Assembly (NCBI GenBank): GCA_032622095.1
Contig: CP136067.1
Location: forward strand, 193,524,052 to 193,588,051
DNA length: 64,000 nucleotides
Source of the DNA: Siphonodentalium dalli
Taxonomy: Eukaryota; Mollusca; Scaphopoda; Gadilida; Siphonodentaliidae
Reading direction: 5' to 3'
Shown: positions 32,690-44,539 of the stretch, piece after piece
Layout of the letters: every line of letters starts with the position of its first letter
Position numbering within the stretch: position 1 is the stretch's first letter
Position numbers and translations under genes: made by a program
The notes under the pieces: generated by a model
Seen by the model: only the letters and a program-made list of their open reading frames with translations
What the model was told of the DNA's origin: nothing
Database searches by the model: none

Positions 32690-33136
32690 TCTGTTTATTA
32701 TATACTTTAGTTACTTGCCTATGGCCCCCAATGAATGTCAATACATCAGAAATTTCAAGCTGATATCACTCACTAGTGGGATATCACTTATATCTCACTG
32801 CTGAAACCTTATAATTCATGGGCAAGTATATAATATATATAGATAATACATTACATATAAGTGATTTGAGAACAAGTTCTGGAAAACAAGCATGGACCTC
32901 CGATTATAATATGGTATATAAACACATATAATAATGTATTCTGGATCGATATATCAGGCTTTGTAAAACCATCTTTCAGCGGAAAGAAAATCATCACAGC
33001 CTTATTTGTATTTTTTTCTTCACAATAATTGAACTTCTGAATCTGAAATCAAAACATTTTGAGTTCGAATTCGAATACCTTACTCGTATTTAAATTCGCG
33101 CAGTACTATATTTCGCTCAGTTTTAAATTTGCGCAC

Positions 33137-33170
33137 TTTGAATTCGCGCACCATGCTGCGCGAATTCAAA
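33137..33170. repeat. GAATTCGCGCA palindrome
   Basis: TTTGAATTCGCGCA and TGCGCGAATTCAAA are perfect 14-bp arms with a 6-base loop. Related AAATTCGCGCAG text sits at about 33092, and AAATTCACGCAG at about 18597. Confidence 0.75.
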
Positions 33171-33530
33171 ACTGACAAACATATTTTAGAAAAGTTCCTG
33201 TGATCACAGTGTCAGTTCTTAATCGCTCATAAAGATACATGTGTGTAGTATATATAAAGACCATCACGACGGAAATTGACATCGAGTATAGAACATGCGT
33301 GCATTAACATTTTGTTGTGAAGATGGGTGTACGGTGTATGATTTAAGTAATTATTCTGATATTTAAGCAGTTATGTGCATGGATCATTTAATTGAGCTCA
33401 AAAGTTAAACCAAAAACGAGTAGGCTGATGACTTCCGAAAAAAAATAGTTTGCGTTTTAAATTGGGTTCACATAAAATGTTTTCTGTTTTTTTTGCAAAG
33501 GTTGGGCTTATTGTGTATAATCTGTTTGGT

Positions 33531-33895
33531 TTAAAGTGATGTGAAACACTCCGGTAGTGATCCATGAAGAATAATCTTGCTCAAAGTTGTTCTTTTTATG
33601 AATATTAATCCAAATTGCCAACACACACCGTAATTCTGATATTTTAATTAAATCCACCGACTCTGGATGGTGAAATAATTTGTGTTTGTTTATCACCGAT
33701 TGTTGCGTCCCGAATCCAGATGTAAATATTTACAATTGAGCGTAGTTTTGACGAAGTTTTCTATTGAGTGGTATGGTCGATTTCTTTGAAATGTTCAACG
33801 ATGTTAGTAGAATGCTACATTCTCCAGGTTGGCATAACGCCTGAATACTAACTTATCAGTTTCACGAACTCGAACAAGTCATAATATGTCTTTAA
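33531..33895 (+). mobile_element. TTAA MITE family 3, copy 2
   Basis: It starts TTAAAGTGATGTGAAACAC and ends CATAATATGTCTTTAA. It is co-linear with 10824-11182 along its whole length, which fixes both ends of the family. Confidence 0.7.
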
Positions 33896-35009
33896 TTAAA
33901 ACATAATTAGAATTTCTCCTTGGATTTTACATGTCGTTACTCATAAATCTAGATCTAGTTATGAATCTCTACTCTGGCTACTGACTATACCCGGGGTGAT
34001 TTTATGATTGAAAACGATTCAAAGCGAAATCGGCAAACAAAAGTCGTCTAAATCTTGCAATATCCAGCTGAGATCTTTAACTAATGTGAAATATATTGCA
34101 GCTATTAAGGATCAGAGAAACTCACTTGACATGACCAGAACCACATGTTTACCATGAGAATAGGCAACTTGACATTATTTGCTGCAATATATGTAATTTT
34201 GTTTTAAGAATTTTTTTTTTTTTAATTCACTTACCTTATCATCACTTTTATTTGCTGAATAAGTAATAATATTAGTGGAAGAATGAAACAAGAAATTTTG
34301 GAGTGAAATTTTCAAGGTAAATTTCTTGTTTTTATTATACAATTGCCATACGTGTTTTTTCCTGCATCTTTTACAGATCTGATGGGTCAACTTGTGTGCA
34401 ATTAATTATAAATTTTAGATGGACACAAACTTTTTTCCATTTTTGATACCAGTTGAGGTCCCCTGACCCTTGACTAAGAAATATAATTATTACCTGCATT
34501 ATGTTTTTTTCAAATACATGAAGTTTTCCCATCAGAACATCAACATGTTTCCAGATTTTTAACTTGTGGAATATGATATCTGGTCAAAGTAGAGATTCGT
34601 GGCATGATCAATCATAAACCGTTATCACTGGACGTATTGTTTCGAAAATCGTCAATAATAACGTCCATGCCCCTATAAGGTTACTCCTTATGTTATCAAA
34701 ATGCACGTGGCCAGTGCAGAAACGACACGAATCATTCGTTATCATATTTGTCCGCAGTCGTTAGAATTATTTTTTATATTTATCTGAGTTCGTTAGAATT
34801 GTTTTTGTCCATTTGCCGATTATTTCCGGATGATTATTTCAACAATCAGTCTCTTCCGAAACGTCTGCGTCAATTAGCGACAACTTCCTTTGGTCATAAT
34901 GTAAACAGCGTCCACAAAAGACAAGAGCAGTCCAATACAATAAAATACATGTCCAGCCGCTGTCCGTCAATAACCTACAGGATCACAAGCATGGCGTTTA
35001 ATATGTGTC
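33896..35009. other. Unassigned sequence
   Basis: No supported gene. A 93-codon plus-strand frame at 34748-35029 has no recognisable motif and overlaps the start of the duplicated unit. Confidence 0.35.
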
Positions 35010-35162
35010 CAGTTTCGGGTTACACATAGACAAACGGACTTCAATCCGATAAATTTAAAGATACGACTGAATACGAAATGACAATCTGTCATCTGTCAGT
35101 GATTATTGTAGCGCGGGTATATATATATATCTGATTTGTTTAACTCTTTCTGTACTAAACAC

Positions 35163-38100
35163 TCAAACACTCATTGATGAGTTCCCACACTAATATGACT
35201 CCTTCTGCACCTGTAGTATAAATGTATGTACTAACTATACTAAACACTCATTGATGAGTTCCCACACTAATATGACTCCTTCTGCACCTGTAGTATAAAT
35301 GTATGTACTAACTATACTAAACACTCATTGATGAGTTCCCACACTAATATGACTCCTTCTGCACCTGTATTATATATGTCTGTACTAACTATACTAAACA
35401 CTCATCGATGAGTTCCCACACTAATAGGACTCCTTCTGCACCTGTATTATATATGTCTGTACTAACTATACTAAACACTCATCGATGAGTTCCCACACTA
35501 ATAGGACTCATTATGCACCTGTAGTATAAATGTCTGTACTAACTATACTAAACACTCATTGATGAGTTCCCACACTAATATGACTCCTTCTGCACCTGTA
35601 GTATAAATGTATGTACTAACTATACTAAACACTCATTGATGAGTTCCCACAATAATATGACTCCTTCTGCACCTGTATTATATATGTATGTACTAACTAT
35701 ACTAAACACTCATTGATGAGTTCCCACACTAATATGACTCCTTCTGCACCTGTATTATATATGTCTGTACTAACTATACTAAACACTCATCGATGAGTTC
35801 CCACACTAATAGGACTCATTATGCACCTGTAGTATAAATGTATGTACTAACTATACTAAACACTCATTGATGAGTTCCCACACTAATATGACTCCTTCTG
35901 CACCTGTAGTATAAATGTATGTACTAACTATACTAAACACTCATTGATGAGTTCCCACACTAATATGACTCCTTCTGCACCTGTAGTATAAATGTATGTA
36001 CTAACTATACTAAACACTCATTGATGAGTTCCCACACTAATATGACTCCTTCTGCACCTGTATTATATATGTCTGTACTAACTATACTAAACACTCATTG
36101 ATGAGTTCCCACACTAATATGACTCCTTCTGCACCTGTAGTATAAATGTATGTACTAACTATACTAAACACTCATTGATGAGTTCCCACACTAATATGAC
36201 TCCTTCTGCACCTGTATTATATATGTCTGTACTAACTATACTAAACACTCATTGATGAGTTCCCACACTAATATGACTCCTTCTGCACCTGTATTATATA
36301 TGTCTGTACTAACTATACTAAACACTCATTGATGAGTTCCCACACTAATATGACTCCTTCTGCACCTGTATTATATATGTCTGTACTAACTATACTAAAC
36401 ACTCATTGATGAGTTCCCACACTAATATGACTCCTTCTGCACCTGTAGTATAAATGTATGTACTAACTATACTAAACACTCATTGATGAGTTCCCACACT
36501 AATATGACTCCTTCTGCACCTGTATTATATATGTCTGTACTAACTATACTAAACACTCATTGATGAGTTCCCACACTAATATGACTCCTTCTGCACCTGT
36601 ATTATATATGTCTGTACTAACTATACTAAACACTCATTGATGAGTTCCCACACTAATATGACTCCTTCTGCACCTGTAGTATAAATGTATGTACTAACTA
36701 TACTAAACACTCATTGATGAGTTCCCACACTAATATGACTCCTTCTGCACCTGTATTATATATGTCTGTACTAACTATACTAAACACTCATTGATGAGTT
36801 CCCACACTAATATGACTCCTTCTGCACCTGTAGTATAAATGTATGTACTAACTATACTATACACTCATTGATGAGTTCCCACACTAATATGACTCCTTCG
36901 GCACCTGTATTATATATGTCTGTACTAACTATACTAAACACTCATTGATGAGTTCCCACACTAATATGACTCCTTCTGCACCTGTATTATATATGTCTGT
37001 ACTAACTATACTAAACACTCATTGATGAGTTCCCACACTAATATGACTCCTTCTGCACCTGTATTATATATGTCTGTACTAACTATACTAAACACTCATT
37101 GATGAGTTCCCACACTAATATGACTCCTTCTGCACCTGTATTATATCTGTATGTACTAACTATACTAAACACTCATTGATGAGTTCCCACACTAATATGA
37201 CTCCTTCTGCACCTGTATTATATATGTCTGTACTAACTATACTAAACACCCATCGATGAGTTCCCACACTAATATGACTCCTTCTGCACCTGTAGTATAA
37301 ATGTATGTACTAACTATACTAAACACTCATTGATGAGTTCCCACACTAATATGACTCCTTCTGCACCTGTATTATATATGTCTGTACTAACTATACTAAA
37401 CACTCATTGATGAGTTCCCACACTAATATGACTCCTTCTGCACCTGTAGTATAAATGTATGTACTAACTATACTAAACACTCATTGATGAGTTCCCACAC
37501 TAATATGACTCCTTCTGCACCTGTATTATATCTGTATGTACTAACTATACTAAACACTCATCGATGAGTTCCCACACTAATATGACTCATTCTGCACCTG
37601 TATTATATATGTCTGTACTAACTATACTAAACACTCATTGATGAGTTCCCACACTAATATGACTCCTTCTGCACCTGTATTATATCTGTATGTACTAACT
37701 ATACTAAACACTCATCGATGAGTTCCCACACTAATATGACTCCTTCTGCACCTGTATTATATATGTCTGTACTAACTATACTAAACACTCATTGATGAGT
37801 TCCCACACTAATATGACTCCTTCTGCACCTGTAGTATAAATGTATGTACTAACTATACTAAACACTCATTGATGAGTTCCCACACTAATATGACTCCTTC
37901 TGCACCTGTAGTATAAATGTATGTACTAACTATACTAAACACTCATTGATGAGTTCCCACACTAATATGACTCCTTCTGCACCTGTAGTATAAATGTATA
38001 TACTAACTATACTAAACACTCATTGATGAGTTCCCACAATAATATGACTCCTTCTGCACCTGTATTATATATGTATGTACTAACTATACTAAACACTCAT

Positions 38101-38540
38101 TGATGAGTTCCCACACTAATATGACTCCTTCTGCACCTGTATTATATATGTATGTACTAACTATACTAAACACTCATTGATGAGTTCCCACACTAATATG
38201 ACTCCTTCTGCACCTGTAGTATAAATGTATGTACTAACTATACTAAACACTCATTGATGAGTTCCCACACTAATATGACTCCTTCTGCACCTGTAGTATA
38301 AATGTATGTACTAACTATACTAAACACTCATTGATGAGTTCCCACACTAATATGACTCCTTCTGCACCTGTATTATATATGTATGTACTCACTATACTAA
38401 ACACTCATTGATGAGTTCCCACACTAATATGACTCCTTCTGCACCTGTAGTATAAATGTATGTACTAACTATACTAAACACTCATTGATGAGTTCCCACA
38501 CTAATATGACTCCTTCTGCACCTGTATTATATCTGTCGTC
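35163..38540 (+). repeat. 77-bp satellite array, 44 monomers
   Basis: The unit contains ACTCATTGATGAGTTCCCAC, then ACTAATATGACTCCTTCTGC, ACCTGTAGTATAAATGTATG and TACTAACTATACTAAAC. The TCATTGATGA string first occurs at 35171 and last at 38482, a distance of 3311 = 43 x 77, so 44 monomers show no net length change. Two subtypes differ at linked sites (GTAGTATAAATGTATG and GTATTATATATGTCTG). A minority have ACTCATCGATGAGT, a perfect 14-bp palindrome. The variant AGGACTCATTATGC appears twice, 308 bp (4 units) apart. There is no spacer variation, so it is not a CRISPR array. Confidence 0.95.
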
Positions 38541-38775
38541 TGCTTATATTACCTGTATATCACACTAAATCAATTATAAATATTCCGATGTACACTTTTA
38601 TAACTCAATGAGAGAATCCACTTAGTATAGATTGGATTAAAGGTACTCAATCCGATGTGATGGTCCCCATATCATCAGATTCCAACAACAACAACAATTT
38701 TTTGAAATGCCGCTTCAGTTATCAGGATCGAGTAATTGCCCCAACATAATTCTAACCACAGTCAAATATAGTATA

Positions 38776-39325
38776 TTATTACCCATCCCGTAACTAAAAC
38801 TATTTCCGATTGGTCAAAATCCGCCACGTGATAATCCGGGAAAAAGACATATTGGACTCCCGAATGTCATATTGGACTCCCAAGTGTGCAATATCACTTT
38901 TTTATCTGGACTCTGTGACGTCACGAATTAACTATTGCGAAATGAATCGGTGAAATTATGATGCGCGCTCAACACTGGTGAATTTAGAGACGTTTCGCTT
39001 CCGCATTGAGTTTTTTTTATTTCCGTGTTTACTGTTCCAAACCATGCTTTCTGATGATCTTTGTATAGCGAATTAAGTGCCGACAAATACCAAAAATAAC
39101 CACAAAAGTTTTATTCCCAAAATTTGCATAAACATACAGATGGATAATAAAAATGTCATTATACAATGTTGTGTACAGTATGAGTTTTTCTTGTACTCGT
39201 CCCGGTTGTGGTGAAAAGTCATATTGGACTCGACACTGGCGTGTCTCGTCCAATATGACTTTTCACCACAACCTGGACTCGTACAAGAAAAACACATACT
39301 GTACACAACATTGTATAATAACTTT
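38776..39325. mobile_element. Element nested in the family-1 MITE, with an internal palindrome
   Basis: About 550 bp with no counterpart in other family-1 copies. CATATTGGACTC occurs three times, and its inverse once. The right part (39155-39320) is a palindrome with 80-bp arms: ATACAATGTTGTGTACAGTA ... GTCATATTGGACTCG and the inverse. TTATTAC at the left and GTATAATAA at the right could be short inverted ends. Confidence 0.5.
39155..39320. repeat. CATATTGGACTC palindrome
   Basis: The two arms, with TTTTTCTTGTACTCGT and GGTTGTGGTGAAAAGTC, meet at ACACTGGCGTGT. A single arm of the same sequence is found at 42304-42385. Confidence 0.75.
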
Positions 39326-40136
39326 ATAAAATTGCCCAAAACCTGTTATTTATCAACATTTTGTTCAACGAAATGTTGCCGGTTTGTCAAATATCTGACA
39401 AAAAAAAGCCACTTAACTTTAGAGTTATCCATCCGCAATTTGGTCAGAGAAAGTCTTCTCGTCGACTGTTTACTGCATGGGCCACATAAAATAATCGGTG
39501 GTGAAAAATAATAGATTTCAAACATCGATATCTGATCACTCTGATCTTTGATGGTGGGTTCCTCGACTCGAATCAAATATTTTTTACCCCCGAATCCAAG
39601 GAAATAGTAGTTCGAGCGTTAATTCGGATTGTGCATCAAAGGGGGAGCACGCACAAAACATACACTATTTATACGTGACATAATATTCTCAAAATGGTAT
39701 CATAATACACTGTGTTATAAACATGTTTATATATATATATATATATATACTTTTATTTCCTCCAATTATAGGAGAGCCATTCATTATGAATTACAATTAC
39801 ATTAAGAATTGAACAGAAAAATAGAACTTATATACGGTGTTAGTATGAATTGAACAAGAACGTGTGTTGTCTGTTGATGTGATATGTAAGCTCGTGTTCA
39901 TGTACATACAATTAGAATGATATTCTTTTCCACGGTAGTTTGTTCTCTTGTCTGTCTTTTCATTACTTCTTGATTGCTAACTGTATTTATGTTACATTCA
40001 TGTACCCTATGTCTTTTGTTAAATCTTCAATACTGGAGGCAATAAAGATATATATATATATTAATAGAAATATAAATAAGTACAAAAATATGAAGTATAC
40101 ATTGATGAGTCATATAATTCGCGTTTGATCTGCCTA

Positions 40137-40713
40137 CAGTTTCGGGTTACACATAAACAGACGGAATTCGATTTGATAACTTTAAAGATATATGACTGAA
40201 TATGATATGACAATCTGGCATTGCCCGCTAACTATTGTCAGTGGTTATTGTATAGCGCGGTTATATATCTGATATGTTTAACCATTTCTGTACTAAACAC
40301 TCATTGGTGAGTAGTTTCCCATAGGAAATGTTCATATAATTAGTTCAATAAACGACCATAGATCGAACATTTCCCACGATAAATATGACTCCTTTTGCAC
40401 TTGTATTATCTGTCGCCTGGTGATATTAATTACCTGTTCATCCCTCTAAATCTATTATAAACATTCCGATGTTCACTTTTATAACTGAAATTAATGAGAG
40501 AATCCATTTAGTATAGATTGGGTGAATGCACAAACAAAACCACCACCAGAGGGGAACATACATAACACATACACTATTTATGTATACGTGACATAATATT
40601 ATCAAAAGGTATTATATTATACACTGGGTTATAAACGTAACACATGTGCTTAATAGACACATAAATACAAAAATATGAAGTATACATTGATGAGTAAAAT
40701 AATTCGCATTGAG
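40137..40713 (+). repeat. Tandem duplication unit 2 (unexpanded paralogue)
   Basis: It is co-linear with unit 1 on both sides of the satellite: CAGTTTCGGGTTACACATAA, GATATGACAATCTGGC, TCTGATATGTTTAACC ... ACCTGTTCATCCCTCTAAAT, GAATCCATTTAGTATAGATT, CATACACTATTTATG. In place of 44 monomers it has one, and in place of the MITE it reads straight through 'AGATTGGGTGAATGCACAAA'. Confidence 0.7.
40292..40420 (+). repeat. Solitary satellite monomer split by a short inverted-ended insert
   Basis: ACTCATTGGTGAG ... TTCCCA is followed by an insert of about 50 bp with GGAAATGTTC (40324-40333) and GAACATTTCC (40364-40373) at its ends, then AAATATGACTCCTTTTGCAC TTGTATTATCTGTCG. The two parts together equal one 77-bp monomer. 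Confidence 0.65.
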
Positions 40714-40803
40714 TAAATTTGCTGTACTTACCAGATCACTGGCATATTATCTCAACTTTTTGAAAACTGATTTCATAAATATGCTATATGCCGAATGCTA
40801 TAC

Positions 40804-41641
40804 CACGGTGGGGAATCACGTGGTTTCGATTTGATGAGTACCACGCATTAAAAATGGCGGAGGCGAAGAAAACACATCGAGAAATGAAGAAAAAGGTAAT
40901 AAACTAGGATATGACAGATTACATAGTATGTTAATTGGCAGCTACGAGCATATGCTACACTATTTTTCAAACAAGCTGATACATCATGTGTGTCCAAACT
41001 CACAATTGTTTGCTCAAACATTCTGACCAAAAGTAGTCAGTCGAAGGATTTTCCGCGATGTGTTTACTGGTGTATTCCACGAACATTTTCTATTTTCATG
41101 CTTTTATTCTGCTTGGTCCAAAAATATTGTTACTAATATTATGTTTATTGAAAGAAAGCACATTTAGTCGGCAATATATTGAACCCTACTTTTAAAAAGT
41201 ATATTTTTCCTTGTGAATCGTAGCTTTTTCATTAGTGATGAGTGTACACGCACCACAATTAAGTGATGAGTTACCACGAACTTGTTCTGAATCGATTGAA
41301 TGACTAGAAGATACCAAACGAGTCAATCGGCTTACACCGAAATTTACAAAAGGAGTTCAGCAAATTACGTCTGAACAGTCCATATACAAATGTAGGCAAG
41401 GTGCATGCCCAATTTACTGGAATTTCGCTATAAACTGAATCGACTTTAAGATTATATATTGCTGTATGGCCCAAGCAAACCGCCAAACTACGGTACTGTT
41501 CAATTTGGGGTAATAGAATTGGTCACTCTCATTTTTTTTCTGATAAAGTCAAAGCCATATCGGTGATTGGGAATAAGGCGATGCACGGGTTTTTAATGCG
41601 TGGTACTCATCAACTCGAAACCACGTTGATTCCCCACCGTG
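40804..41641. mobile_element. TIR element with CACGGTG ends and 5-bp TSD (Transib/RAG-like ends)
   Basis: The left end is CACGGTGGGGAATCACGTGG and the right end, read inversely, is CACGGTGGGGAATCAACGTG. The TIRs continue through GGTTTCGA.TTGATGAGTACC and ACGCATTAAAAA, about 50 bp with a few differences. TATAC flanks both ends exactly (40799-40803 and 41642-41646). Known: Transib and ProtoRAG elements make 5-bp duplications and have TIRs beginning CAC...GTG, resembling the RAG heptamer. The 838-bp interior has no transposase. Assignment rests on ends and TSD only. Confidence 0.7.
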
Positions 41642-41646
41642 TATAC

Positions 41647-42020
41647 GACCGCTTATATTAGCGACCTGTGTCAAAAGAGTATCTTATCATGTGGGGGATA
41701 TTATAAGTGGTGTGCATGTACGCGTATATACAGGCCATGCCGATAGATGGCTTCGGAGTTAGCCCCACACCGAAGCACCTTGGCATGGGGTAAGATTTCG
41801 ACTTGATCAGCTGACTTGATCGCCAAATTAAATCACTGCTCATGCATAGACATTTGTTCTGGATTTTAGACTTTTTTTCGTCGCTTAACATTTTTGTTTT
41901 CGTCGGCAATCATCGTCGATTGTCATTGTCATTCTCCTGCTCTATGGTTTATTTGTACACCATTAACAAAAACTCCATAATTGTTTGGTATAGGAGGTAT
42001 CTCAAAACATATATACCTAT
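41647..42020. other. Unassigned sequence with one structured hairpin
   Basis: No gene is supported. The hairpin at 41733-41792 is listed separately. Confidence 0.4.
41733..41792. other. Stable two-part hairpin
   Basis: CCATGCC pairs with GGCATGG, and inside it GCTTCGG pairs with CCGAAGC, with a loop of 13 bases and an asymmetric internal loop. It is GC-rich in an AT-rich setting. It could be a small structured RNA or a chance hairpin; no family recognised. Confidence 0.3.
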
Positions 42021-42303
42021 ATACGCGGGGGTGGGGGTGGTCTACAGAAACAGTCCAGACACAGAGCCTGAGAGTGGGTGGTTCGAGTTCGGAAAAATGT
42101 GTGATGCAAAGTTTTCCAATCAACGTATTTACCTAAGACTAATTAGTTAATTAGGAAACATTAAGATATTGGAATTATATCACTTAGTTTTGTAATGTGC
42201 TTACCTGTTGCACCATTTCTGTGTATGCACATGATATGCCCATATCAGTGACTGGAGAACACTGCATGTGTGCATATATACCAGGTTGGATACTCATTCA
42301 TGT

Positions 42304-42390
42304 AAAGTTATTATGCAATGTTGTATACAGTGTGTGTTTTTCTTGTACTCGTGCAGGTTGTAATGAAAAGTCATATTGGACGAATCACAT
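42304..42390 (+). repeat. Single arm of the CATATTGGACTC palindrome
   Basis: TTATGCAATGTTGTATACAG, TTTTTCTTGTACTCGTGCAG, GTTGTAATGAAAAGTC and ATATTGGACGA match the left arm of the palindrome at 39155-39320. Confidence 0.6.
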
Positions 42391-42759
42391 GTTGTTCAAA
42401 GGGCGTGACGCTTTGAAATCATGTCTAGATTATCATGCAGGCCTGACCATTGCGAACGCGCTGATTCGAATACGCCCAAATATGAACATATTCAATATAC
42501 ACATCATGACCCTGTCTTAATTGTTTGCCTCGCGTCGGCACTACGTCCACGGACATGCCGGGCTCACTAATTGACGGGTTAAACGATATAAGAAGATCCA
42601 CATTGTTTACATGCGTAAAGTTAACTGATTTGTATTGGCAAGTGGCGAAGAATATGCCATTAAAGAACGCGAGGAGCCGCCAAACACCCCAACTGCGCCC
42701 CCCACTACGCCCGTAACGAAATGATTTACTCTCGATCATCCCCAGGGAGCCCTTGACCA
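42391..42759. other. Unassigned sequence
   Basis: No supported gene. Overlapping frames on both strands have no motifs. Confidence 0.35.
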
Positions 42760-42860
42760 AATCGGTTATCTCCGGGCAGTTTAATCAATCACACCATTGT
42801 CATGACGTCATGTAGTTTTGTCCAATTTAATTAATCGCTGTTGCGTTCGATCAATATGAT
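42760..42860. promoter_or_regulatory. Low-repeat segment with a CRE palindrome and AT-rich homeodomain-type sites
   Basis: CATGACGTCATG (42801-42812) is a perfect 12-bp palindrome containing the full CREB/ATF site TGACGTCA. Within 50 bp lie TTTAATCAATCAC and AATTTAATTAATCG. There is no adjacent gene, so an enhancer role is a guess. Confidence 0.2.
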
Positions 42861-43746
42861 TCGGAGCTCTGTCCAGATGTTCCGGTCATCACCGAATGAT
42901 TCCCAGTAGATACTACAATAGACCATTGTGCAGCGGGGATCTCTGTCCAGCGGCAGCCACAATGGACCACTTTGAAGCGTAGACTTTTGTAAAAATCCCA
43001 GGTGGGTGGAGGAGAACAATTAAATGTGACATTGAAATCACGTAAAGTTCGTTTCATTTCAACTGAGATCAAAGGCAGCCATCACATATGTATAACGCGG
43101 TAGATAACTGTAAATTCAGAAACACTGCACATATTGATACCACGATTATGAACTTTCTCGTGTGGTAATTAGTTGTCCAATTAATGACACGGAAGGTCGC
43201 TGGATAGATACAATAACAATGACCCCAGTCTTAGTGATATACGGTATAGACACATTGGGGAGAAATGCTTATCGTTTGCTGGTGTCGACAAAATGGTTCA
43301 TCATACCATGCAGTAATTCGAATCCGCAAAGCATTCATTGCGACATTGGTGGCACATCATTATTCTATTAAGGATTACAATTTTCCAGTATAAAAGTGCG
43401 CATTGTGCAAATCATAGTTTTGATACGAACCAAGTATTTCAACTAAATATACAGTGTAAAATGTAAAAGGTACCACATTGCTAGATCGAGGGTCTCCGCT
43501 GCAATAGGTGTGTCCAAAATAGAATGTCTAACTGCATACCCTTGAAGTAAACCCACATTACGTTTACACCACCCTCTTGGAGTTTGCCAACTGGTTCCCA
43601 AAGCGTTCCAACTGTTGGAAATATACAAACCGACCCCCCCCCCCGAGGTTTGATATTTTCAACTGACTATATAGGCCTATCTGCATGTCCACAGACATTG
43701 ATCGAAAGTTAGAAAATATCCGACTTTGGTCTAAATCATTAAATAT
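42861..43746. other. Mostly unassigned; a GTTGGAAA-type fragment at the end
   Basis: No gene. Around 43480-43700 the text GTCCAACT.../CCAACTGTTGGAAATATAC, with a C run, resembles the hAT-like MITE interior but lacks clear ends. Confidence 0.35.
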
Positions 43747-44205
43747 TTAAGATGCATAATCAGAATTAACTCTCTCAAATTACTATTTCTTTGGCTTCAG
43801 GGGTAAAAAAAATATTTTATTCGAATCGATGAACCCACCCACCAAATTTCAGAGTGATCAGATAATGATTTTTGAAATCTATGTTTATTTTACCACCGGT
43901 ACTTTTTGGCGGCCTGGCAAAAAGTCGACGAGCCGATAGTCTCGGACCAAATTGCGGATGATAATGGATGACTCTAAAATCAAATTTCTTTATATGTTAG
44001 ATATTTGACAAATCGGCAAAATTTCGTTGAACAAAATGTTGATAAATAACAGGTTTTGGGCAATTTTATAAGATAGTTGACTGTGGTTAGCATTGTTTTT
44101 TGTGCAATTAATCGACTCTGATAACTGAAACGACATTTAAAAACAAAATTTTATTGTTGGAATCTGATGATATGTGGACCATCGAATCGGATTGAGTACC
44201 TTTAA
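43747..44205 (+). mobile_element. TTAA MITE family 1, full-length copy
   Basis: It starts TTTAAGATGCATAATCAGAA and ends CGGATTGAGTACCTTTAA. All family blocks are in order: TTTCTTTGGCTTCAGG, AATTTCAGAGTGATCAGATA, TTGCGGATGATAATGGATGA, TTAGCATTGTTTTTTG and GATATGTGGACCATCG. Confidence 0.7.
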
Positions 44206-44539
44206 ATTTCACACTATAATACTTGGAAAATCCAACTATATGCAGGTATCAGAACAATTGCAACATATTTTTTGTCCGAAATTTCCAACTGTATTGTCGC
44301 AAATGCTCAGCTCCGCTCTGACAATTTAGAATTTGTTGGTCTCGTCACAGGACCTTCGGTTTGCTTGCTCGCTTACTCGAAATCGTGGGTTTGCATATGT
44401 TATCCGACCACTGCGCTCTTTCGTCTTTCGAGTTTCTGTTTCAGAAAACCTGGAATTCCATTCTGTGACAGGATAATTACTGATAAATGGCACCGAAACT
44501 TTATCTGACCCGACCATGTACCTCTGTCCCAAATATGGC

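Larger units (their letters stand above)
38637..39645 (-). mobile_element. TTAA MITE family 1, copy with a nested insertion
   Basis: It starts TTAAAGGTACTCAATCCGAT (outer end of the family read on plus) and ends near TTAATTCGGATTGTGCATC. After CACAGTCAAATATAGTATA the family text is interrupted and resumes at TTTATAAAATTGCCCAAAAC (about 39325). Unit 2 of the surrounding duplication lacks the whole element, giving an empty-site comparison. Confidence 0.65.
35010..40130 (+). repeat. Tandem duplication unit 1 (contains the 77-bp satellite)
   Basis: It starts CAGTTTCGGGTTACACATAG and ends with ATATGAAGTATACATTGATG / CATATAATTCGCG. Unit 2 (40137-40713) starts and ends the same way, so the two are head to tail. 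Unit 1 carries two large additions absent from unit 2: the satellite expansion (35163-38540) and a TTAA MITE (38637-39645). Confidence 0.7.

Noticed and set aside
33371-33392. CTGATGA...GAAA string resembling a hammerhead core
   Set aside because: The five bases between the two boxes cannot form stem II, and flanking stems are absent.
35163-38540. CRISPR-like array or hammerhead-ribozyme satellite
   Set aside because: The units abut with no unique spacers, so it is not CRISPR. The string TTGATGAG resembles a hammerhead core, but CTGATGA and a matching GAAA are absent on both strands of the unit.
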